In this document: positions 9,778 through 18,053 of the stretch, one piece after another
Numbering within the stretch: the first letter of the stretch is position 1
How the letters are laid out: the number at the start of each line of letters is the position of its first letter
From: Rhodococcus jostii RHA1
GTDB taxonomy: Bacteria; Actinomycetota; Actinomycetes; Mycobacteriales; Mycobacteriaceae
Direction of reading: 5' to 3'
NCBI RefSeq assembly: GCF_000014565.1
Contig: NC_008268.1
Location: forward strand, 2,046,001-2,110,000
Length of the DNA: 64,000 nt
Translations under genes and position numbers: made by a program
Notes under the pieces: model-generated
What the model was told of the DNA's origin: nothing
The model's input: only the letters and a program-made list of their open reading frames with translations
Database searches by the model: none

Positions 9778-12288
9778 GTGAGCACAGCGAACCTGACCCG
9801 AGCCGAAACCGCCGAACGTTCCCGCGCGATCGACGTTCTCGGCTATCGGGTGGAACTGGACGTACTCGGCGCCGTCGACCGGGAGGTCGGGACGTTCGCG
9901 ACCACCACGACCGTCGAGTTCACCGCCCGCACGTCCACGACCTGGCTCGACTTCCTCGGCGCCGGTGTGGAGTCGGTGACGGTCAACGGCGCCGACGTCC
10001 CCGTCGACTACGACGGCGCCCGTATCGCGTTGACCGGACTGCGTGAATCCAACGTCGTGACCGTCGCCGCTCGGGGCGAGTACAGCCGTTCCGGTGAGGG
10101 TCTGCACCGGTTCCTCGACCCGGCGGACGGGCAGACGTACCTGTACACGCAGTACGAACCGGCGGACGCGCGGCGGGTGTTCACGTGCTTCGAACAGCCG
10201 GACCTGAAGGCGCCGTTCACGTTCGTCGTCACCGCGCCGGAGGAGTGGGAGGTGGTCTCCAACCAGCAGGTCGCCGAGCGGGAAGACACCACCGGTGGGC
10301 AGGTGGTCACGTTCGCGCCGACCCTGCCGATCTCCACCTACATCACCGCCGTCGCGGCCGGGCCCTACCACCGGGTCGACTCGGAATGGAGTGGCGGCGA
10401 CGTCACGATCCCGCTGGGCGTCCTGTGCCGCGCCTCGCTCGCGCGGTACCTCGACGCGGACACGATCTTCGAGATCACCCGGCAGGGGCTGGGGTTCTTC
10501 ACGGAGAATTTCGACTACCCCTACCCGTTCGGCAAGTACGACCAGGTGTTCGTCCCCGAGTACAACCTCGGCGCCATGGAGAACCCCGGCTGTGTGACGT
10601 TCACCGAGGCGTACGTGTTCCGCGGCGCCGCCACCGACTCCCAGTACGAGGGCCGGGCCAACACGATCCTGCACGAGATGGCCCACATGTGGTTCGGCGA
10701 CCTCGTCACGATGGTGTGGTGGGACGACCTGTGGCTCAAGGAATCGTTCGCCGACTACATGGGCGCACTGGCCAACGCGGAGGCCACCCGGTGGACCGAC
10801 GCGTGGGTGGCCTTCGCCAACCGTCGCAAGGCGTGGGCGTACCTGCAGGACCAGTTGCCGACGACGCATCCGATCGTCGCGGACATCGTCGATCTCGAGG
10901 CCGCGAAACTGAACTTCGACGGCATCACGTACGCGAAGGGCGCCAGCGTCCTCAAGCAACTCGTCGCGTACGCCGGGCGTGATGCGTTCTTCGAGGGGGC
11001 ACGCCGCTACTTCCGCGCCCACGCCTTCGGGAACACCACCCTCACGGATCTGCTGACGGAACTGTCGGCCACGTCGGGCCGGGACCTGACGAGCTGGGCG
11101 CGCGCCTGGTTGCAGACCACCGGCGTGTCCGCACTGAGCCTGCAGCGCGGCGCCGACGGGCGCGCCTCGATCGTGCAGACCGATCCGCGTCCACACCGCC
11201 TCGGCGTCGGGCGCTACGACTTCGACGGGACCGGCGACCTCCTGTGCGTGGAGCGGGTCGAGGTCGACCTCGCCGACGCCCACACCCCGATCGATCTCGC
11301 CGACGCGCCGCTCGTGTTGCTCAACGACGCCGACCTGACGTACGCGAAGGTGCGGCTGGACGACCGATCGCTGACCACCGTCGAGACCTCCCTCGACCGG
11401 GTCCGCGACCCGCTGGCGCGTGGCCTGATCTGGTCGTCGCTGTGGAACGCGACCCGCGACAGCGAACTGGGTGCCACGCGGTATCTGTCGATGGCCCAGC
11501 GGTTCTCGCCGGCGGAGTCGCACCTGACCCTCCTCACGTCGGTGCAGGCCAACGCCCCCTATGCGATCGAGCACTTCTTCCCCGAGACCTCGCGCGACAC
11601 CGCCCGCCTCGACTGGCTCGAGCACACCTGGCGCGCGTTGTGGAACGCCACGCCGGGTTCGGGAAGCCAACTCGCCTGGGCACGGGCGGTGGCGTCTGCA
11701 GCGGCGATGGACGGCAGTCGCGCGGCCGGCATCCGGTCGATTCTCGAGGCCGGCGGGCCGGCACCGACCGGCCTGTCGCTCGACCCGGATCTGCGCTGGG
11801 GATTCTGGGGCGCGCTCGCCGCCACCGGGCACGCCGACGACGCGGACCTCGACGGTGAGCTGCGCCGCGACGACACCGGCTCCGGCCGCACCGCGTACCT
11901 GCGGGCGAGTTTCTCGCGACCGGACCCGGACGTGAAGGCGAAGGCCTGGGAATCGATCTTCCACGACCGCACACTGTCCAACGAACATCTCGGCGCGATC
12001 ATCGCCGGGTTCCGCGCAGGTGCCCGGAACGACCTCGTCGAGGGATACGCTGCCGACTACTTCGCCTCGATCCGCTCGGTGTGGGAGGAGCGCAGTATCG
12101 AAATCGCGCGGCGGATCGTGGTCGGGCTGTTCCCGTCCGAGCCCACACTCGACGCGGCGGACGGTTGGCTCGCCACCCACGCCGATGCGCCCGCCGCGCT
12201 ACGACGGCTGGTGCTCGAGCAACGGGATCATCTCTCCCGGGACCTGCGAGCGCAGGCGTTCAACAGCCATTCGGACGTCACCGGCTGA
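9778..12288 (+). CDS. pepN: Aminopeptidase N (M1 family)
   Basis: This 836-residue zinc metallopeptidase removes N-terminal residues from peptides in the cytoplasm. The exopeptidase substrate-anchor GAMEN occurs at residues 265–269, the zinc motif HEMAH at 299–303, and the third zinc ligand is E322 in KESFADYMG, the expected 18-residue spacing. The C-terminal ERAP1-like helical domain is present, and the overall length is normal for actinobacterial PepN. It starts with GTG, 37 bp after the transporter. Its 3' end overlaps the convergent monooxygenase gene by 11 bp. Confidence 0.97.
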   Translation: MSTANLTRAETAERSRAIDVLGYRVELDVLGAVDREVGTFATTTTVEFTARTSTTWLDFLGAGVESVTVNGADVPVDYDGARIALTGLRESNVVTVAARGEYSRSGEGLHRFLDPADGQTYLYTQYEPADARRVFTCFEQPDLKAPFTFVVTAPEEWEVVSNQQVAEREDTTGGQVVTFAPTLPISTYITAVAAGPYHRVDSEWSGGDVTIPLGVLCRASLARYLDADTIFEITRQGLGFFTENFDYPYPFGKYDQVFVPEYNLGAMENPGCVTFTEAYVFRGAATDSQYEGRANTILHEMAHMWFGDLVTMVWWDDLWLKESFADYMGALANAEATRWTDAWVAFANRRKAWAYLQDQLPTTHPIVADIVDLEAAKLNFDGITYAKGASVLKQLVAYAGRDAFFEGARRYFRAHAFGNTTLTDLLTELSATSGRDLTSWARAWLQTTGVSALSLQRGADGRASIVQTDPRPHRLGVGRYDFDGTGDLLCVERVEVDLADAHTPIDLADAPLVLLNDADLTYAKVRLDDRSLTTVETSLDRVRDPLARGLIWSSLWNATRDSELGATRYLSMAQRFSPAESHLTLLTSVQANAPYAIEHFFPETSRDTARLDWLEHTWRALWNATPGSGSQLAWARAVASAAAMDGSRAAGIRSILEAGGPAPTGLSLDPDLRWGFWGALAATGHADDADLDGELRRDDTGSGRTAYLRASFSRPDPDVKAKAWESIFHDRTLSNEHLGAIIAGFRAGARNDLVEGYAADYFASIRSVWEERSIEIARRIVVGLFPSEPTLDAADGWLATHADAPAALRRLVLEQRDHLSRDLRAQAFNSHSDVTG

Positions 12289-13720
12289 CCGGCCGGGCAC
12301 CGTTCGACGTGCGGGCCGTCCACCGTTCCAGGACGCCCCGCCACAGCCCGGACGCACTGTCGCCCGCCCAGGCGATGTAGCCGTCGGGACGCACGAGCAG
12401 TGCGGGGCCCTCGTCGGTCCGGGTCACCGCGCGGACATCGCCCGGGACAGGAACCCCGTCCTCGGTGACCAGGACGAAACCGCCCGAGCGCATCACCTCG
12501 TACAGCCGTCCGCCGTCGGTGGGCAGGTCGTCGGCGCGTCGGCCGACGAGGGTGCTCTCGCCGGCGACGTGGCCGTACCCGATTCCGATCCCCGAGAACA
12601 TCCGGGCGATCGCGTCGCCGATCGCCGGGAAGCCGAGAAGCGCCGCCACTAACCCGTTCCGGATCTTCCGGAGGATCCACGGCCTGACAATCATCATCCG
12701 CATCGTGGCACCGCTCGACCGCAGAACCAGCCGGCCCACCGGGTGCCGCTCGGAGTGGTACGTGTCGAGCACCGCGTCGTCCGCGCCGTCCAGGACGGCC
12801 GCGAGCTTCCATCCGAGATTGACGGCGTCCTGAATGCCGGTATTCATTCCCTGTCCGCCAGCAGGGGAATGCACGTGGGCGGCGTCACCGGCGAGAAACA
12901 CCCGGCCCGTCCGATACTGCAGGACCTGCCGTTCGTCGCAGTGGAAACGCGACTGCCACCGCACGTCGCCGAGGCCGTAGTCCGTGCCCATGGCGACTTC
13001 GATGGTGCTGCGCAGTTCCTCCCGGTCCACGGGCGCGGTGTCGTCCACCTGATGCCGCCGGTTCCAGGCGATCACGCGAAACAGGTTGTCGCCGTACGGT
13101 GCGATGAACGCGAATCCGTCGCGGACGGCGTTGACGGTCACGAGATTGTCCGGTGGGTTTTCGAGTTCGACGTCGGCGAGCATGATCGACCGCAGCACGG
13201 CCTTGCCGGGGAACGGTTGCCCGATCATCGTCCGCACCGCGCTGTGCGCGCCGTCCGCACCGACCGCATACGTCGCGAGGAACGTGCTGTCGCGTCCAGA
13301 ATTGTCGTGGCCGTGAACGCGCACGCCGTTCCCGTCCTGCTCCACCCCGGTCACGGTGAACCCGCGGATGATGTCGGCGCCCCTGTCCCGGGCGTGTTCC
13401 TCCAGGAGTGCGTCGACGTTCCGCTGCGGGGTGACGAGGACGAACGGGAACCGGGACCGCAGGCGCCCGAGGTAAAGCGCTGCACCGCGCCACAGCTTCA
13501 GACCGGGTGAGGCGGCGCCGGTGGCGACGAGTCGGTCGGCGAGTCCGCGGGCGTCGAGCAGTTCGAGGGTGCGGGCGTGGACGCCGAATGCGCGGCTGAG
13601 GGTGGACGGCGCGGCGCGCTTGTCCAGCACCGTCACCGATCGGCCGGCCGCCGCCAACTCTCCCGCGAGCATGCATCCGGTGGGTCCCGCGCCGATCACC
13701 ACCACGTCGATGTGCTTCAT
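12278..13720 (-). CDS. FAD-dependent aromatic-ring monooxygenase (PheA/TfdB type)
   Basis: This 480-residue group A flavoprotein monooxygenase has the dinucleotide loop GAGPTG at residues 10–15, the DG-type motif VGADGAHSAVR, and the FAD-ribityl motif GDAAHVHSPAGGQGMN followed by GWKLAAVLDG. A thioredoxin-like C-terminal extension is only partly represented. Such enzymes hydroxylate phenolic or polyketide aromatics, or antibiotics such as rifampicin, using NAD(P)H and O2; the substrate here is unknown. The ATG at 13720 directly precedes the Rossmann strand. The gene is divergent from a TetR regulator with two palindromes between them, so repression by that protein is likely. Confidence 0.92.
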   Translation of the reverse strand: MKHIDVVVIGAGPTGCMLAGELAAAGRSVTVLDKRAAPSTLSRAFGVHARTLELLDARGLADRLVATGAASPGLKLWRGAALYLGRLRSRFPFVLVTPQRNVDALLEEHARDRGADIIRGFTVTGVEQDGNGVRVHGHDNSGRDSTFLATYAVGADGAHSAVRTMIGQPFPGKAVLRSIMLADVELENPPDNLVTVNAVRDGFAFIAPYGDNLFRVIAWNRRHQVDDTAPVDREELRSTIEVAMGTDYGLGDVRWQSRFHCDERQVLQYRTGRVFLAGDAAHVHSPAGGQGMNTGIQDAVNLGWKLAAVLDGADDAVLDTYHSERHPVGRLVLRSSGATMRMMIVRPWILRKIRNGLVAALLGFPAIGDAIARMFSGIGIGYGHVAGESTLVGRRADDLPTDGGRLYEVMRSGGFVLVTEDGVPVPGDVRAVTRTDEGPALLVRPDGYIAWAGDSASGLWRGVLERWTARTSNGARPVSR

Positions 13721-13751
13721 GACGTTGCCTCCGATCGAAAGTGCCCCAGCT

Positions 13752-13771
13752 AAGTCAACAACTGTTGACTT
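13752..13771. promoter_or_regulatory. Palindromic operator 1 between monooxygenase and TetR genes
   Basis: The sequence AAGTCAACA-AC-TGTTGACTT is a 9-bp inverted repeat around a 2-bp centre, lying about 32 bp upstream of the monooxygenase start. Its core (GTCAACA/TGTTGAC) is repeated in the second palindrome 44 bp away. Control by the adjacent TetR protein is inferred from position. Confidence 0.8.
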
Positions 13772-13797
13772 CAACGGTAGGCGCATCCCGGCGCCAG

Positions 13798-13813
13798 GTC
13801 AACAGCTGTTGAC
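13798..13813. promoter_or_regulatory. Palindromic operator 2, just upstream of the TetR gene
   Basis: GTCAACAGCTGTTGAC is a perfect 16-bp palindrome with the same half-site as operator 1. It ends 13 bp before the TetR start codon, where bound repressor would block the regulator's own promoter or ribosome entry. Confidence 0.82.
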
Positions 13814-13826
13814 TTACACTCTGAGA

Positions 13827-14387
13827 ATGCCCGACCGCCGCGCCCGCTCCGCCGTCGCCACCCGCGCCGCGATACTCGACGCCGCCCGCGCCCGATTCGG
13901 CACCGACGGCTACGAACGCACGACGATGCGCGCCGTCGCGTCGGATGTGGGCGTCGACCCCGCACTGGTGGTCCGGTACTTCGGCAACAAGGAATCACTG
14001 TTCGCCGAGGCCGCCGAATTCGATCTGCACCTGCCCGACCTCCACGACGTTCCCGCGAAGGACCTCGCGACCGTGCTCATGCCGCGCTTCTTCGCGGTGT
14101 GGGAGAACGACGGCGCGTTCCTCCCCCTGCTCCGCGCGGCGGCGAGCAGCCCGCGGGCCGCCGAGGCGATGTTGCAGGTCTTCGCCCGCCAGGTGGCGCC
14201 CGCGCTGGCCGTGGTCACGGCGGACCGCCCGGACGAACGCGCGGCCCTCGTCGGGTCGCAGGTCCTCGGACTCGCCTTCTCGCGCTACGTACTCCGGGTG
14301 CCGCCCGTGGCGGACATGACGCACGAGCAGCTGATGCGCTGGGTCGGGCCGGTGCTCGAGTACTACCTCACGACCGAACCGCGGTAG
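13827..14387 (+). CDS. TetR/AcrR family transcriptional regulator
   Basis: This 186-residue protein has an N-terminal TetR DNA-binding domain: TRAAILDAARARF, then the helix-turn-helix TTMRAVASDVGVDPALVVRYFGNKESLF at about residues 35–62. The C-terminal ligand domain is of the TetR_C class common in actinobacteria. It is divergent from the FAD monooxygenase, and two near-identical palindromes lie in the gap. I infer that it represses both itself and the monooxygenase until an aromatic ligand binds. The 3' end overlaps the convergent small gene by 25 bp. Confidence 0.92.
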   Translation: MPDRRARSAVATRAAILDAARARFGTDGYERTTMRAVASDVGVDPALVVRYFGNKESLFAEAAEFDLHLPDLHDVPAKDLATVLMPRFFAVWENDGAFLPLLRAAASSPRAAEAMLQVFARQVAPALAVVTADRPDERAALVGSQVLGLAFSRYVLRVPPVADMTHEQLMRWVGPVLEYYLTTEPR

Positions 14388-14734
14388 CCCTGCCGGTGAT
14401 GCCTGCCGCCGTTCAGCATCCAGCGGGCGTCGAGCTCGCTCGTGCTGCGGTGGTGCCGCCTGATCGTGAACGATGTGATCGGCAACCGCTCGACGACGCT
14501 CGCCTCGGCACGCGCATCGCCCGCGATGCCCTGTTCGAGAACCGAATACGCGGTGTGGTTGACCGAATGCACGGCCAGCCGGAGCGCGTCGAGCGCCGTG
14601 GGTCGCGGCCCGAACGCGGCGAGCGTGTGACCGCCGTCCACCGCGGTTTCGACCACCGCGTAGAAATGCCAGTCTGCGCCCGAATCGCCAGTCATGATGC
14701 GCCTCACTCGATGTGCTTCTGTGAGCTGTGCCAT
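14363..14734 (-). CDS. Hypothetical protein
   Basis: I do not recognise this 123-residue frame (ATG at 14734; an alternative ATG at 14695 gives 110 residues). It contains a DWHFYAVVETAVDGGHTLAAFGP segment and a histidine/arginine-rich C-terminus; no signal peptide or membrane helix is visible. It overlaps the 3' end of the TetR gene by 25 bp, which slightly lowers confidence that it is real. It faces the same way as the cyclase gene upstream. No function is proposed. Confidence 0.5.
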   Translation of the reverse strand: MAQLTEAHRVRRIMTGDSGADWHFYAVVETAVDGGHTLAAFGPRPTALDALRLAVHSVNHTAYSVLEQGIAGDARAEASVVERLPITSFTIRRHHRSTSELDARWMLNGGRHHRQGYRGSVVR

Positions 14735-14777
14735 GACGATATCGCGGGGGTACGACACGTTTTCGGAGCCGCGTCGC

Positions 14778-15980
14778 TCAGGCGACGGACCGGCGGCCGA
14801 TCCCGAAGAGCTCCTGGGGGACGTCGATCCCCTTGAGGCGGTGACTGCCCGCCGGTTCACCCCAGAACTCGTCGGTGTCGAGTTCGTCGTAGAACTCGCC
14901 GGTCACGACCACCTCGTGAGACGGCGCGACCGCGACGACGCGGCTCGCCATGTTCACGGGCCTGCCGAACCAGTCGCCCGCGCTCGGCACGGCTGTGCCC
15001 CAGGCGATCCCGGCCCGCAACGGCGGAAGCCCCTCGGCGCGGGCGGCCTGCACGAGGTCGAGCGCGGTGTATGCCAGCGCGTTGGGATCGGGCGAGACCA
15101 ACATGACGGCGTCGCCGATCGTCTTCACCAGACGCACCGGCGGAAGCACCAGATCGGTGGCCAGCCCGTCCAGCCGCTCGGCCACCCGTCCCAGATCGGC
15201 GGGCGCCACCTGCTCACCGAGCAGCGTGAATCCGACGAGGTCGGCGAAGCAGACGCCGATCTCCTGCGCCCCTCGAACCTGCAGGTTCGAGTCCCTGGCG
15301 ATACCCACCGCATCGGAGCGCAGTTGGTGGCGCAGAGTCGTGGCGATGAGGTGTGCCAGGATCTGCGCCTCGAAATCCGCGATGCGCCGCACCTCGACCG
15401 CGTACCGCAGGGCCACCTCGGGGTGATCCCGCGTCGCCTCGAGTCGCTCCTGTAGGAGCGCGTCCGCGGCGTCGGCGACCGTCCAGAGGTTGCGGCCGAG
15501 GACCCGGGCGGCCGCGAAGATTCCGCTCTCGTCGAGCCCCAGATCCCGGTACTGCTTGAGTCCGCGCGCGAGGTCGAGGTCGCCGTCGTCGTAGAACGTC
15601 CCGTCCTCCGACGCACCCCGGCCGATCGCCCGGAACCACCGCCGGGCGTCCTCCACGGTGACGCCGGTCTTCTCGGAGATCTCGTCGATGCCGTACCGGC
15701 CCTTCGGCGCCAGCGCGTGCTCGAGCAGCAGGTGCGCGAGCCGATTGTTCCGCGAGGCGGCGCGGAGTTCGTCGATCGACACCCCGTCCTCGATCAGGGT
15801 GTTCAGGACGCCCATCCGCGCAGAGCGATCCGATCCGCTGAGTCCGTCGAGGAGGCCGGCGGCCTCGAACTCGTGGACTTGCGTGGGCGGCGGACCCGGG
15901 CGTCGAAGCGGGCGAGGCGGCGGGGACACCAGACGTCCCGTTCGGGGCGTGATCCGTCGGGGCTGTCGCGGGTTGCGCAC
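14778..15980 (-). CDS. Class III adenylate cyclase with N-terminal regulatory domain (Rv1264-like)
   Basis: This 400-residue protein should make cAMP from ATP. The C-terminal catalytic domain keeps all six canonical residues: metal-binding D247 (CFADLVGFT) and D290, substrate-defining K286 (KTIGDAVM) and D336 (GDWFG), and transition-state N343 and R347 (NMASRV). Residues ~35–220 form an all-helical regulatory region with a MerR-like segment (DEISEKTGVTVEDARRWFRAIG), as in the pH-sensing mycobacterial cyclase Rv1264, which is almost the same length (397 residues). The first ~33 residues are proline/arginine rich. The start is GTG at 15980. Regulation by acid pH is inferred from family resemblance only. 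Confidence 0.92.
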   Translation of the reverse strand: MRNPRQPRRITPRTGRLVSPPPRPLRRPGPPPTQVHEFEAAGLLDGLSGSDRSARMGVLNTLIEDGVSIDELRAASRNNRLAHLLLEHALAPKGRYGIDEISEKTGVTVEDARRWFRAIGRGASEDGTFYDDGDLDLARGLKQYRDLGLDESGIFAAARVLGRNLWTVADAADALLQERLEATRDHPEVALRYAVEVRRIADFEAQILAHLIATTLRHQLRSDAVGIARDSNLQVRGAQEIGVCFADLVGFTLLGEQVAPADLGRVAERLDGLATDLVLPPVRLVKTIGDAVMLVSPDPNALAYTALDLVQAARAEGLPPLRAGIAWGTAVPSAGDWFGRPVNMASRVVAVAPSHEVVVTGEFYDELDTDEFWGEPAGSHRLKGIDVPQELFGIGRRSVA

Positions 15981-16050
15981 GCCCTCATCGTCCCAGGAAC
16001 GACGCCGCCCTTCGCCGTAATCCTGCGAACTCGCTTCCCCCGCGACCCCG

Positions 16051-16067
16051 ACCGAACTATATTCGGT
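16051..16067. promoter_or_regulatory. Inverted-repeat operator before the TetR gene
   Basis: ACCGAA-CTATA-TTCGGT is a 6-bp inverted repeat with an AT-rich 5-bp centre, ending 2 bp before the GTG start of the TetR gene. The position suggests autoregulation; the TAT-rich centre may double as a -10 element of a nearly leaderless transcript. Confidence 0.65.
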
Positions 16068-16069
16068 AG

Positions 16070-16633
16070 GTGCCGATTCAAAGTCTGTTGCTGGACGCGG
16101 CGGAGGGCCACTTCGCCCGCCGCGGCGTCCTCGCGACGCGGCTCGCCGACATCCGGCACGAGGCCGGTGTCAGCGTGGGAGCCGTCTACCACCACTTCCC
16201 GAACAAGGAAGAGCTGTACCTCCAGGTCTGGTTACGCGCTCTCGCCGACTATCAGGACGGATTCCGGACCGCGCTCACGAAATGCGCGGATGCGCGGTCC
16301 GGGGTGGAAGGCGCTGTCGTCCGCCACCTGCAGTGGGTGTCCGGCAACCCGCAGCGGGCCACCATCCTCGCCGCGCCCCGGCCCCCGGGCATCGACGAGC
16401 GGGCCGATTCCACCAACGCGGCGTTCTTCCGCGACGTCACCCACTGGTGGCGGGTCCACGAACACTACGGAACGGTCCGCCGGTTCGAGTTCGACGTGCT
16501 CTACGCGCTGTGGCTGGGCCCGGCCCAGGAGTACTCCCGCCAGTGGCTCGCGGGCGCCATGACCACCGACCCCACCGCCGTGGCGCCCGAACTGGCGACC
16601 GCCGCATGGAACTCGCTACGGAACCAGGAGTAG
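16070..16633 (+). CDS. TetR/AcrR family transcriptional regulator
   Basis: This 187-residue regulator has the DNA-binding domain at the very N-terminus (LLLDAAEGHFARRGVLATRLADIRHEAGVSVGAVYHHFPNKEELY, about residues 5–50). The C-terminal domain carries tryptophan-rich helices. The GTG at 16070 is chosen because the domain begins at once and the inverted repeat lies just upstream. The thioesterase gene starts 3 bp after its stop, so the two form an operon, and the regulator probably controls both. Confidence 0.9.
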   Translation: MPIQSLLLDAAEGHFARRGVLATRLADIRHEAGVSVGAVYHHFPNKEELYLQVWLRALADYQDGFRTALTKCADARSGVEGAVVRHLQWVSGNPQRATILAAPRPPGIDERADSTNAAFFRDVTHWWRVHEHYGTVRRFEFDVLYALWLGPAQEYSRQWLAGAMTTDPTAVAPELATAAWNSLRNQE

Positions 16634-16636
16634 AGG

Positions 16637-17065
16637 ATGACAGTCGACGTCGCGCTCACCGCCGACACCGCGCAGGCCGTGCTGGCGGCCCAGCCGTTCA
16701 GCGTGCTGGTCGGCGCCCGCATGACCCAGTTCGGGGAGGGCGGCACCACCCTCGAGATCCCGGTCCGGGACGAACTGCGGCAACAGAACGGCTTCGTGCA
16801 CGGCGGTGTCCTGTCATACGCCGCCGACAACGCTCTGACGTTCGCCGCGGGCACCGTGCTCGGCGCGAACATCATGACCGCCGGCTTCACGATCACCTAC
16901 CTCCGCCCCGCCCAGGGCGTGCTGCTGCGGGCGGACGCCCGAGCCGACGCGTCGACCCGGCGACAGGCGTTGTGCCGGTGCGACATCTACGCGGTGCAGG
17001 ACGACGGCTCGGAGGTACTGTGCGCCGCCGCCCAGGGCACGGCGACGGTCAAGCAGCCGCGGTAG
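16637..17065 (+). CDS. PaaI-type hotdog thioesterase
   Basis: This 142-residue hotdog-fold protein has the family signature NGFVHGGVLSYAADNA (residues 51–66), with H55, G56, G57 and the acidic D64 expected in acyl-CoA thioesterases such as PaaI. It should hydrolyse an acyl- or aryl-acyl-CoA in the cytoplasm. It lies 3 bp after a TetR gene with an AGAGG ribosome-binding site partly inside that gene, so the two are co-expressed. The natural substrate is unknown. Confidence 0.9.
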   Translation: MTVDVALTADTAQAVLAAQPFSVLVGARMTQFGEGGTTLEIPVRDELRQQNGFVHGGVLSYAADNALTFAAGTVLGANIMTAGFTITYLRPAQGVLLRADARADASTRRQALCRCDIYAVQDDGSEVLCAAAQGTATVKQPR

Positions 17066-17096
17066 TCGCGGCCGCACGGGATGGAACGATGGGACC

Positions 17097-18041
17097 ATGG
17101 CTGAATCCGTCGACCGCGCATCCGTGGACAGGGCGCGTGAGCGCATCACCGGCCTGATCCGCAGGACACCCACGTTCCGCGCCACCGTCCCCACCGTGCA
17201 CGGCGCCGTACCGGTGATCTTCAAACTCGAGTTCCTGCAGTACGGGGGCTCGTTCAAAGTGCGGGGCAGCCTCAACGCGCTGCTCCACGCCGAGGAGGAC
17301 GGGCGGCTCGACGACGCGGGTGTCGTCATCGCGTCCGGCGGGAACGCCGCCATCGGCGCGGCCTGGGCGTCGCGTCTCAGGGGTGTGAAGTGCACGGTCG
17401 TCGTCCCCGTCACCGCACCCGACGTCAAGATCGACAAGCTGATCGCGCTCGGCGCGGACGTACGCAAGGTCGGTGCTCGATACGCCGAGGCGGCCGAGTA
17501 TGCGGACGAACTCGCGACGTCGTCGAACGCTCTCGCCCTGCACGCCTACGATCTCCCCGACATCGTCGCCGGGGCGGGCACCATCGCCCTAGAGATCCAG
17601 GACGACGTCGCCGAGCCGCTGTCCTACGTGATCGCCGTCGGCGGCGGCGGACTGCTCTCCGGTGTCGTCGCAGGCAGCGGCGAGGACGACAGCATCTACG
17701 GCGTGGAACCGAGCGGAGCGGCGACGCTGCACTCCGCGGTCGCCGCCCGGCAACCCGTGGACATCGACATCGACAGCATCGCCGGCGATTCCCTCGGCGC
17801 CACCAAGATCGGTTCCATCGCCTGGGACACCGTCCTGTCGCGGCCCGTGTCCAGCTTGATCGTCGACGACGACGCCCTGATCGACGCGCGAACACTGCTG
17901 TGGGAGGAGTTCCGGATCGTCGTCGAGCACGGCACCGCCGCGGCGCTCGCCGCGATCGTCACCGGACAACTCGCCCCCGCCGACGACAAGCCGCTCTGCG
18001 TGGTGCTCTGCGGGGCCAACACGTCGATGACCAGCTACTGA
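17097..18041 (+). CDS. Pyridoxal-phosphate-dependent serine/threonine dehydratase
   Basis: This 314-residue fold-type II PLP enzyme has the Schiff-base lysine K54 in GGSFKVRGS, an asparagine/glycine substrate loop (ASGGNAAIGAAW) and the phosphate-binding glycine loop VGGGGLLSG. Expected reaction: deamination of L-serine or L-threonine to the 2-oxo acid. There is no C-terminal ACT regulatory domain, so it is the catabolic, not the biosynthetic isoleucine-regulated, form. Substrate could equally be a hydroxy-aspartate. It is 31 bp from the thioesterase and ends 12 bp before the convergent pirin gene. Confidence 0.88.
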   Translation: MAESVDRASVDRARERITGLIRRTPTFRATVPTVHGAVPVIFKLEFLQYGGSFKVRGSLNALLHAEEDGRLDDAGVVIASGGNAAIGAAWASRLRGVKCTVVVPVTAPDVKIDKLIALGADVRKVGARYAEAAEYADELATSSNALALHAYDLPDIVAGAGTIALEIQDDVAEPLSYVIAVGGGGLLSGVVAGSGEDDSIYGVEPSGAATLHSAVAARQPVDIDIDSIAGDSLGATKIGSIAWDTVLSRPVSSLIVDDDALIDARTLLWEEFRIVVEHGTAAALAAIVTGQLAPADDKPLCVVLCGANTSMTSY

Positions 18042-18053
18042 TCCGCCGTCTTC

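Noticed and set aside
9607..12180. An 857-codon open frame antisense to pepN
   Set aside because: Arg/Gly/Val-rich shadow translation; pepN has all its catalytic motifs.
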